Part shown: positions 57,881 to 64,000 of the stretch, piece by piece
Position numbering within the stretch: the stretch's first letter is position 1
Layout: every line of letters starts with the position of its first letter
Source: Bacillota bacterium
GTDB lineage: Bacteria > Bacillota > UBA4882 > UBA8346
DNA length: 64,000 nt
Reading direction: 5' to 3'
NCBI GenBank assembly: GCA_029974635.1
Contig: JARKQY010000048.1
Coordinates: forward strand, 124,001-188,000
The notes under the pieces: model-generated
The model's database searches: none
The model's input: the letters and a program-made list of their open reading frames with translations, nothing else
What the model was told of the DNA's origin: nothing
Made by a program: the position numbers and the translations under genes

Positions 57881-58822
57881 TTACTTGATTTTGCGCACCC
57901 GGTTACGTTGCGGTAGCAGCTTATTTAATGGGGTGGCTATGGAGTGCTGTTGTTGCAGGTCACTTTCGGTCAGCGCCACATACCTGCGCGTCATGGTCAA
58001 CGTGGCGTGCCCCAAGCTTCGCTGAAGCGCGAAGGCGTTACCGCCTGAACGAAGGTAAATCACGGCGAAAGAATGGCGTAATTGGTAAGGACAGATTTTC
58101 ACTCCCAAGTCTTTACTATATTTACTAAGCCTTTTATCCCATTGAAACCGGCTGACCGGCGCGCCGTTTTCGGTACAAAACAACGGAACAGCATCTTTCC
58201 AAGCCGGATGTCGGCTCATCATCAGTTTTCTAATGGCTTCGCCGGTGATTGCTGAAATCGGCAAGCTGCGTGATATTCTGGTTTTTGCAACGGAAGCGGG
58301 GATATTTATTTCCAACGATTTTAGATTCACATCGATTGGCTTTAAGCCGAAAGCCTCACTGGGCCGAATCCCGGTATCCATTGTTAAAAGAAACATGGCA
58401 TAATCTCTGACACCCACAAAGGTTTTGGTATCCGGGAGAGCTAGCAGCCGTTTTAATACCTCCTCGGAGGTTGACTTGGGTTTCTCATCCTCTTTCCGTT
58501 TGGCAATGTCTTTCATCGGATTATTGGGAATCAATTCTTCAGCGACTGTCCACTCGAAAAATGTCTTCAGCTTTTTTCGGCGGGTATTAAAGGTATATGG
58601 GGAAAGGTTGGCGCTGTCGGCAAAGTAGCGCATGACTGCCAGCTTCAAGTTATCGGTAGCGGATTTTTTGAAAAACAATGATACATGATACTCGTAATCG
58701 TCAAGCGTCCTCTCTGCCAGCCCCTGCGCTTTTTGATGGAGTAGGAAAAGCTCCAGCCATTCCTCCCAAGGTAAGGAACACGGTTTAACCTCTTCTTTCG
58801 GTTTCTGAGTTGTTCTGGACAT
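57881..58822 (-). CDS. Tyrosine integrase next to the tRNA-side att site
   Basis: A 313-residue integrase from the ATG at 58822, which has AAAGGAG nine bases upstream; a TTG at 58861 gives 13 more residues but no ribosome site. SAM-like N-terminal domain (EEWLELFLLHQKAQGLAERT), then catalytic Arg in MDTGIRPSEAFGL, Lys in VAKTRISRSLPI, QLRHSFAV and RSLGHATLTMTRRYVAL with Tyr. About 220 bp from the att core in tRNA-Glu, the classical arrangement, so it is the more likely main integrase. Confidence 0.9.
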   Translation of the reverse strand: MSRTTQKPKEEVKPCSLPWEEWLELFLLHQKAQGLAERTLDDYEYHVSLFFKKSATDNLKLAVMRYFADSANLSPYTFNTRRKKLKTFFEWTVAEELIPNNPMKDIAKRKEDEKPKSTSEEVLKRLLALPDTKTFVGVRDYAMFLLTMDTGIRPSEAFGLKPIDVNLKSLEINIPASVAKTRISRSLPISAITGEAIRKLMMSRHPAWKDAVPLFCTENGAPVSRFQWDKRLSKYSKDLGVKICPYQLRHSFAVIYLRSGGNAFALQRSLGHATLTMTRRYVALTESDLQQQHSIATPLNKLLPQRNRVRKIK

Positions 58823-58830
58823 AAAGAAAA

Positions 58831-58856
58831 CTCCTTTCAAAAGTGTTTTGAAGGAG
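58831..58856 (-). promoter_or_regulatory. Hairpin covering the integrase ribosome site
   Basis: On the minus strand CTCCTTCAAAA (58856-58846) pairs with TTTTGAAAGGAG (58842-58831), with one bulged base and a 3-nt loop. The right arm contains the AAAGGAG ribosome site of the integrase, nine bases before its ATG. Folding would hide it. Confidence 0.6.
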
Positions 58857-58860
58857 CTCA

Positions 58861-59039
58861 AAGTCGAGTCATATATCAGGGCGGTATCCCTGAGTAAAAC
58901 CGCGTCACCGCCCCGGCTATTTTGGAAAGAGCGGTGTCCTCGAATGGCCTTTTCAGCGTCACCGCCCTGCCACTTTTAGACCCTATTTACGCACTTTCCA
59001 GAAAATAACAAATCCCGCGATGGCGGGCGTTTCAAGCTT
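58861..59039. repeat. Putative attP arm with integrase-binding repeats
   Basis: Between the integrase and the att core: two copies of GCGTCACCGCCC (about 58907 and 58954) and variants GGCGGTATCC and GCGGTGTCC in the other orientation. Such repeats are expected as arm-type integrase sites. The core-proximal 13 bp (59027-59039) is the inverted partner of 18215-18227. Confidence 0.5.
59001..59027 (-). terminator. Terminator downstream of tRNA-Glu
   Basis: On the minus strand CCCGC-CATC-GCGGG is followed by ATTTGTTATTTT. It follows the tRNA 3' end by 13 bases and is supplied by the inserted element. Confidence 0.6.
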
Positions 59040-59089
59040 TGGTAGTCCCAACGGGATTCGAACCCGTGTCTCCGCCGTGAGAGGGCGGT
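59040..59089. repeat. attR: 50-bp direct repeat inside tRNA-Glu
   Basis: Identical to 18154-18203. It spans CCA, acceptor 3' strand, T arm, variable loop and most of the anticodon arm. Integration restores a full tRNA at this end and leaves a truncated copy at the other. Confidence 0.92.
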
Positions 59090-59115
59090 GTCCTAGGCCT
59101 CTAGACGATAAGACC
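59040..59115 (-). tRNA. tRNA-Glu(UUC-reading family; anticodon loop CTCTCAC)
   Basis: A 76-nt tRNA with encoded CCA. Anticodon stem CCGCC/GGCGG encloses loop CTCTCAC, in which positions 34-36 read CTC, so the anticodon is CUC (Glu). T arm GTTCGAATC and D arm TCTAGAGGCCTAGGA are intact. The acceptor stem GGTCTTA/TGGGACT holds three G-U pairs (1:72, 5:68, 6:67). It is the attachment site of the 40.9 kb element. Confidence 0.93.
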
Positions 59116-59204
59116 ATACTTTAGTTTTTTAGTTTTCTAGTTATTTAACTTTCCCGTTTAACTTATCTACTAGAATACTAGCAATACTGATAACTAAATA
59201 ATTT

Positions 59205-59278
59205 GGCTGGGGGAGAAGGACTCGAACCCTCGCCGACGGGGCCAGAACCCGTTGTCCTACCACTAGACGATCCCCCAG
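59205..59278 (-). tRNA. tRNA-Gln(CUG)
   Basis: A 74-nt tRNA with encoded CCA. Acceptor TGGGGGA/TCCCCCA, anticodon stem ACGGG/CCCGT with loop TTCTGGC, anticodon CUG. T arm with TTCGAGT. Co-transcribed with tRNA-Glu downstream. Confidence 0.93.
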
Positions 59279-59312
59279 TTTGAACCCTGGCTGATTAAAA
59301 GGTGCATATTAT

Positions 59313-59341
59313 ATTATACAGTCCTTGTAGGTAACCGTCAA
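59313..59341 (-). promoter_or_regulatory. Promoter of the tRNA pair
   Basis: On the minus strand -35 TTGACG, 17-bp spacer and -10 TATAAT, 35 bases before tRNA-Gln. A strong vegetative promoter. Confidence 0.8.
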
Positions 59342-59373
59342 GGAAAAAATACTGCCAACTTCAGGATAGAAGA

Positions 59374-60849
59374 TTATTGGCGCAAAACCTCGACCGCATT
59401 CTGAATCCGCCGCAGCACCCGCTCTTTTCCCAATGCATGAAGGGTTTCAAATATGCCCGGTGTAGCGGTTCTGCCGGAGATAGCCACCCGTAGCGGCATA
59501 AAAACTTGACCATCCTGCAGTCCAAGCTTAGCAGCCAAGCTTCGCAAAGCTTCCTCCAAATCGGTTTCTTTAAACTCGGAACTAACGGCCCGTAACACAT
59601 CCACTGAACCCTCTAGCGCTTGAAGCGACTGATTTAGATCCATCTTTTTCGGAATCAACAATGCTTTCTGGGGAGCCGGTATCTCCTCCAAAAAGAAAAA
59701 ATCCGCCAGGTTCACGATCTCCGGAATGGACTTCAACCGTTCCCGGACCAACGGCATGACTTGGACCAGATAACGGAACCGTTCCTCCGGACAAGGATCA
59801 ACTAGGAGACCGGCTTGTTGCAAGTAAGGCAGACAGTAACCGGCCAATTCCTCCGGACCTAAACTCCGGATATAAAGGCCATTGAACCAGTCCAGTTTTT
59901 CGAAGGACAAGGCCACGGGCGAGGCGTTAATCCGCTCCATGGAAAACTCTTCGGCTGCTGCTTGCAGCGTAAATAACTCCCGGTCATCGCCGGGATTCCA
60001 GCCCAGCAATAACAGAAAGTTAAATAAAGCTCCGGGTAAATAACCTTTCTCCCGGTATTCGCGCACACTGGTGGCGCCGTGCCGTTTGCTGAGCTTCCCG
60101 CCGCCCGGAGCCAAAAAAATTGGCAAATGAGCATATTGCGGCAGCTCCCAGCCGAAGGCCTGATATAATAAAACGTGTCGCGGCGTGCTGGGAATCCATT
60201 CATCCCCCCGCATTACGTGAGAAATTTTCATAAAGTGATCATCGATTACATTGGCCAGGTGATAAGTGGGAAATCCGTCGGATTTCAGCAGTACAAAATC
60301 ATCCAGGGTACTGTTTTCAAAGCCCAGTTCTCCCCGGATTAAATCCCTGAAAACAGTCCGGTTTTCCCGCGGGATTTTAAACCGAATGACGGATTTCACA
60401 CCGGACTCTTTCCCGGCTTGGAGTTCCTGTTCCGTTAAATTCAAACAATGACGGTCATATCCTACCCATCCCTTGGCGGCCTCCTGCTCCTTACGGAGTT
60501 GCTCAAGCCGCTCTGAGGTACAATAACATCGGTAAGCTTTACCTTCCCGGATAAGTTCCTCGGCATACTTTTGATAAAGCTCCAGCCGCTCCGATTGAAA
60601 ATAGGAACCATAATCTCCACCGGCCTCCGGACCCTCATCCCAATCAATCCCCAGCCAGCGCAAACTGGCCATGATATCCTGAAGGGCATCGGGGACAAAA
60701 CGGTTGCGGTCCGTATCTTCAATTCGTAAAATAAATTTTCCTCCGGTATGGCGGGCAAACAACCAGTTATAAATCGCCGTTCTGGCCCCGCCGATATGTA
60801 AATAGCCCGTCGGGCTAGGGGCAAACCGGACTCTGACATCACTGCACAT
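59374..60849 (-). CDS. gltX: Glutamyl-tRNA synthetase
   Basis: A 491-residue class I synthetase that charges tRNA-Glu (and in many Bacillota also tRNA-Gln, then amidated by GatCAB). HIGH-type motif in SPTGYLHIGGARTAIYNWL (residues about 12-30), KMSKS-type KLSKRHGATSV, and the RIEDTDRNRF block. No Cys-rich zinc site beyond YRCYCTSERL is seen. The start follows AGGAGTG. It stands next to tRNA-Glu and tRNA-Gln on the same strand, in a sensible functional cluster. Confidence 0.95.
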   Translation of the reverse strand: MCSDVRVRFAPSPTGYLHIGGARTAIYNWLFARHTGGKFILRIEDTDRNRFVPDALQDIMASLRWLGIDWDEGPEAGGDYGSYFQSERLELYQKYAEELIREGKAYRCYCTSERLEQLRKEQEAAKGWVGYDRHCLNLTEQELQAGKESGVKSVIRFKIPRENRTVFRDLIRGELGFENSTLDDFVLLKSDGFPTYHLANVIDDHFMKISHVMRGDEWIPSTPRHVLLYQAFGWELPQYAHLPIFLAPGGGKLSKRHGATSVREYREKGYLPGALFNFLLLLGWNPGDDRELFTLQAAAEEFSMERINASPVALSFEKLDWFNGLYIRSLGPEELAGYCLPYLQQAGLLVDPCPEERFRYLVQVMPLVRERLKSIPEIVNLADFFFLEEIPAPQKALLIPKKMDLNQSLQALEGSVDVLRAVSSEFKETDLEEALRSLAAKLGLQDGQVFMPLRVAISGRTATPGIFETLHALGKERVLRRIQNAVEVLRQ

Positions 60850-60890
60850 TATTTTTCACTCCTGTAAAGCATCTCCCCAAATCTTTGAAT

Positions 60891-60920
60891 ATCATAACAC
60901 AATTCCACCGTAGCTTACAA
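60891..60920 (-). promoter_or_regulatory. Probable gltX promoter
   Basis: On the minus strand -35 TTGTAA (60920-60915), 18-bp spacer and -10 TATGAT (60896-60891), 41 bases before the gltX start. Confidence 0.5.
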
Positions 60921-61067
60921 GCAAAATTAGCGAAAGCTTTTTTATTAAGTTTTCATATGAAATGATGATAATCAATTATACTCTCTTTCCATATTATAAC
61001 TAGTAAACCATCCATTTCAACTGGATGTTGCCCAAGAATAAAGCTACAATAAAATTGAGGTGATGGC

Positions 61068-61184
61068 ATGATTTGCCCTCTTTGCGGTAAACACAAGTTA
61101 CTCAAGGCTGAAGGAAAATGGTTCTGTCCCGGTTGCTTCCACGTCTACAGCCATTTACCCATTTATGGATTCAAACCATATTAA
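61068..61184 (+). CDS. Zinc-ribbon mini-protein
   Basis: A 38-residue protein, MICPLCGKHKLLKAEGKWFC followed by PGCFHVYSHLPIYGFKPY, with two CxxC pairs of one zinc ribbon. GAGGTG lies before the ATG. It stands alone on the plus strand between gltX and the phosphorylase. Function unknown. The following 61185-61416 holds no gene I can support. Confidence 0.6.
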   Translation: MICPLCGKHKLLKAEGKWFCPGCFHVYSHLPIYGFKPY

Positions 61185-61416
61185 TTCCTCACGCCGGCAG
61201 AGCACGGCCAAGAACCTTTTTGACAAGATTAACTTGAGTAATGGTATTTCATTCAATCCACATATGTCTCATTAGCATAAAATACTATGATTTTTAACTT
61301 TATATAATCCTCTTAATCCCGTAAATCCCATCTACGAACCCTTGTTTTGGACCCATTGAAATCCCAATCTTATTTTTTAGACGGGATTTACCGGATTATT
61401 GGATTAAAACCATTTT

Positions 61417-62229
61417 TTATTTTTGACATCTGCACTGAGCTTCTTCCCCGGCAGCTACTAAACACTCAGTAATAAGCTTCCTTATTTTCGCTTGATTTTC
61501 CGCCATAATGTGCACCACTTCACTATGTTTCAGGGGCGTTTGAGTAATCCCCGCGGCCCAGTTGGTAACGGCGCTGATATTGGCATAACAGATTCCCAGC
61601 TCCCGGGCTAGAACTGCCTCCGGAACCCCGGTCATGCCGACGACGGAACCGCCCAGCATTTGAAACATCCGTACTTCAGCCGCGGTTTCATAGCGCGGTC
61701 CTTCGGTGCATACATAACAGCCGCCCATCCGGACCTTGATCTTACAAAGTGCGGCTGCTTTCCGGAGCATTTCCCGGAGCTCCGGGCAGTATGGTTCGCT
61801 AACATCAATATGCGCCTGGTGCACATCCCCCTGCTCAAAAAAGGTCAATACCCTTTGTTTGGTAAAGTCCAGCAATTGATCGATGATGGCCAATGAACCG
61901 GGACCTAAAGATTTGCCCAGGGATCCCACCGCCGTGGTGGCAATGATCCGCTTAACTCCCAGGCTTTTTAGGCCCCACAGGTTGGCCCGGTAATTGATTT
62001 GATGCGGCAAAACCGAATGATCCCGGCCGTGCCTGGCCAGGAAAGCGACTGTCATCCCATTTTGCAGTTTACCCATCAGTGGCTTAACCGGTCCATAAGG
62101 AGTCTCCACATTGATTTCGGACACTCCGGCCAGCATTCCGGGTTCATAAAAGCCGGAACCTCCGATAATCGCTAACTTAATTGTCTCTTGTGGTCCAAAC
62201 TGTTCCATTTCATCGATTCTCCCGCTCAT
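61417..62229 (-). CDS. mtnP: MTAP-family purine nucleoside phosphorylase
   Basis: A 270-residue phosphorylase. AIIGGSGFYEPGML (residues about 20-33), FLARHGRDHSVLPHQINYRA with the His of the phosphate site, IATTAVGSLG, CTEGPRYETAAEVRMF, VGMTGVPEAVLARE and TNWAAGI match the MTAP/PNP class. It would split methylthioadenosine or a related purine nucleoside using phosphate, in methionine salvage. Substrate preference cannot be fixed by eye. Ends in a Cys-containing tail (EEAQCRCQK). An internal ATG (MEQFGPQ) is an alternative start. Confidence 0.85.
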   Translation of the reverse strand: MSGRIDEMEQFGPQETIKLAIIGGSGFYEPGMLAGVSEINVETPYGPVKPLMGKLQNGMTVAFLARHGRDHSVLPHQINYRANLWGLKSLGVKRIIATTAVGSLGKSLGPGSLAIIDQLLDFTKQRVLTFFEQGDVHQAHIDVSEPYCPELREMLRKAAALCKIKVRMGGCYVCTEGPRYETAAEVRMFQMLGGSVVGMTGVPEAVLARELGICYANISAVTNWAAGITQTPLKHSEVVHIMAENQAKIRKLITECLVAAGEEAQCRCQK

Positions 62230-62239
62230 TTTTTATCTT

Positions 62240-62530
62240 TGTGATTCGAGGTGTCTCGTTCCGCGTTCTTTATTTTTGGCTGATTCAGGGATGCTTCGTT
62301 CCGGGTTCGACATTTCCTGCAATTTCGAGGATGCTCGTTCCGCGTTTCGTGTTCATCGATTGGCATAGAGCCCGAAGTTTTGAACCCGGAACGATTGACC
62401 CAAATCTCCAACCCAAAACTTTGAACTCGAAACTCGGAACACTGAACGATGGGCCCAAATCCCCAATCCCAGGCCTTGAACTCGAAACTCGGAACGCTGA
62501 ACGATAGACCCAAATCCCAAGCCCAAATCT
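62240..62530. repeat. Tandem-repeat spacer
   Basis: The gap between the helicase stop and the phosphorylase start contains about two and a half copies of a 55-bp unit: TTGAACTCGAAACTCGGAAC at 62421 and 62476, each followed by a CTGAACGAT-GACCCAAAT-type block, and a shorter relative at 62379. Further left, CTCGTTCCGCGTT occurs twice (near 62251 and 62328) and is partly the inverted complement of the same words. No gene. Confidence 0.7.
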
Positions 62531-62535
62531 TAAAC

Positions 62536-64000
62536 CTAAACCCGATTTGAACGGGTACGCGCCAATTTCTGCCGGAGCTGCTGCTCCACTTTTTCCGGAA
62601 GCCTTACCACCGGAGGGTAGGGGGTATTTTCCCCGGCGTCGGGCAGGGTTTCCTTGATTGCTTGTTTATTCATTTTCGGAAGATAAGGTTCCAGATCCAA
62701 TAAATCATGTAAAATGATTAAAGCGCCTTCTTTATCGGGAATCCTCCCCTTGCCGGCGGTATCCGGATCCAACTGGGGACCGGGAGGCAATGGGGAACCC
62801 ACACAGGACGGGCAGCCTTCCTGACATGAGCAGGAATCAATCAATTCCCTGGCTTTCATCAAGACCTCCTCCACCTTCTCGAAGGAACGATGGGAAAATC
62901 CGATGCCACCCGGATATTTATCATAAACAAACAGTGATGGCGCACCGTTGTTGGCCAAATCAACCACCGAACCGATATCGCCGCTGTCGCTCATGACCAA
63001 AAACGGCAGAACTTCAATTAACACATTGGCAATTCCCAACAAGCTCTCCACCGGATCCCGTCCAAAGCTTTTGACCAAATGCAGGGTTTCCGGAGGGGGA
63101 ATCACCCAAAAAGCCTTCGTTTCCATTACCACAGGTTCCAAATTAATTTTACCGAATCCAATGCTGTCCCGGGACCCGAATTTGATTTTCCGGAATAAAT
63201 ACGGCTTTTGCATAACCTCAACATCACCAAATCCGGTAGCTGCTTTATTATAGTTCGACTCCATCTCCTTTTGGGTGATGGTGATTTGAATTTCAGTAAT
63301 CGATTGGGTAAAATAATCCACTTCGATCTTTTGAACATAACTGATTTTTTGTGGCACATTCATTTCCTTGACAAAAAAGGTCTCCCCGTCGTGCAAATAA
63401 ATGGCTTCCGTATATATCTGCTGGTAAGCGCTGGCCTCATCCATGGTTCCAATGACCTTCGGGGGCTGATTGGTGATATCCACAATACTAAAAGTGTTAT
63501 CGGAAATATTGCGTAAGCTTACCTCCCCGGCTGGGAATCCGGCGCTCCGCCAGTACCACTTATTCCCGATATTTTTAAGCTCCCCGGCTTCTCCCAACAG
63601 TTCTAAAAGCGCCGGGCTGTAAACGCCGAACTGCCGGCAATCGGCGGCATTCACCGGAATTTCATAGGCGGCGCTCCGGAGATGGCCTATTAATATATGG
63701 GGATTATCCGGATCAATGACCGCAGCCTCCGGATTCTGTTCAAAAAAATAATATGGATTCTTCGCCAGATATTGATCAATGGGATTTTGATGCGGAATAT
63801 AGAAGATGACCGATTCCTCCCGGGAACGCCCGGCCCGGCCCGCTTGTTGCCAGGTAGAGGCAATGGTGCCGGGATATCCTACCAACAAGCAAGCCTCCAG
63901 TTGCCCGATATCGATTCCCAGCTCCAAAGCATTGGTGCTGGTTACTCCCAGCAACTCTCCTTCAAATAGCTGTCTTTCGATTTGGCGCCGTTCTTCCGGC
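62536..64000 (-). CDS. mrfA: MrfA/YprA-like DEAD-box helicase (partial, C-terminal part)
   Basis: The frame runs past the window edge, so the ATPase N-terminal half is outside. Visible: helicase motif V-VI (LGVTSTNALELGIDIGQLEA, QQAGRAGRSREESVIFYIP), then a long DUF1998-type region and a zinc-binding cluster CSCQEGCPSCVGS near residue 390 of the visible part. This is the layout of MrfA (mitomycin repair) helicases. The last 60 residues are basic. Start is not in the window. Confidence 0.88.
   Translation of the reverse strand, partial: PEERRQIERQLFEGELLGVTSTNALELGIDIGQLEACLLVGYPGTIASTWQQAGRAGRSREESVIFYIPHQNPIDQYLAKNPYYFFEQNPEAAVIDPDNPHILIGHLRSAAYEIPVNAADCRQFGVYSPALLELLGEAGELKNIGNKWYWRSAGFPAGEVSLRNISDNTFSIVDITNQPPKVIGTMDEASAYQQIYTEAIYLHDGETFFVKEMNVPQKISYVQKIEVDYFTQSITEIQITITQKEMESNYNKAATGFGDVEVMQKPYLFRKIKFGSRDSIGFGKINLEPVVMETKAFWVIPPPETLHLVKSFGRDPVESLLGIANVLIEVLPFLVMSDSGDIGSVVDLANNGAPSLFVYDKYPGGIGFSHRSFEKVEEVLMKARELIDSCSCQEGCPSCVGSPLPPGPQLDPDTAGKGRIPDKEGALIILHDLLDLEPYLPKMNKQAIKETLPDAGENTPYPPVVRLPEKVEQQLRQKLARTRSNRV

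Noticed and set aside
1-64000. CRISPR array or complete insertion sequence
   Set aside because: No regularly spaced identical short repeats and no intact transposase gene were seen on either strand.

Overview
The window reads as a chromosomal segment of a Bacillota (Firmicutes) bacterium with two temperate phages stacked at one tRNA-Glu gene. Evidence for the host: strong AGGAGG-type ribosome sites throughout; a tRNA-Glu/tRNA-Gln pair next to a glutamyl-tRNA synthetase; a Spo0E-type sporulation phosphatase on the mobile element; an ArdA antirestriction gene; and an MrfA/YprA-type helicase. Species cannot be named from sequence alone. The T7-type DNA-ejection proteins of the second phage suggest, by inference only, a host with an outer membrane or other thick envelope.

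Layout. (1) 1-328: 5' part of a dGTP triphosphohydrolase gene, then an AT-rich gap with a terminator. (2) About 700-18150: a compact prophage (prophage 1, about 17.5 kb). Late genes are on the minus strand (small and large terminase, portal, scaffold, P22-like coat, a few head/tail proteins, a beta-propeller tail protein, XhlA, M15 endolysin, holin). Replication genes and a Cro-like regulator follow on the same strand, and a divergent repressor and large serine recombinase lie on the plus strand. It has no recognisable tape-measure or tail-tube gene. It carries a 1.2 kb non-coding stretch with degenerate repeats and a long hairpin, and a candidate structured RNA before the small terminase gene. 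(3) 18154-59089: a 40.9 kb element bounded by a perfect 50-bp direct repeat of the 3' part of tRNA-Glu. Its right 31.5 kb (27352-58822) is a T7-type phage in near-complete T7 gene order, all on the minus strand: lysins, single-subunit RNA polymerase, SSB, endonuclease I, primase-helicase, DNA polymerase, exonuclease, portal, scaffold, capsid, terminator, tail tubes A and B, four internal virion proteins, tail fibre, holin, terminases. Its left 9 kb (18.3-27.3 kb) is an accessory block: a second tyrosine integrase, a MarR-like regulator, ArdA, a Spo0E-like/NYN-nuclease gene pair, a GGDEF diguanylate cyclase, three small Xre-type regulators and unknown genes. (4) 59040-64000: host chromosome with tRNA-Glu, tRNA-Gln, gltX, a zinc-ribbon mini-gene, an MTAP-family phosphorylase, a tandem-repeat spacer and the 3' part of an MrfA-like helicase.

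How it works together. The phage RNA polymerase would transcribe the T7-like block in one direction. Candidate polymerase promoters are a 15-bp sequence present identically upstream of the lysin genes (57753) and the portal operon (46149), with a T7-like CAC-ATAG core. A second repeated element lies about 30 nt upstream of three start codons, including that of the polymerase itself. A strong terminator sits directly after the capsid gene, as T-phi does in T7. The most notable object is this temperate T7-like phage in a Bacillota host: tRNA-integrated, with integrase genes at both ends of the element and cargo that could tie it to host sporulation and second-messenger signalling.
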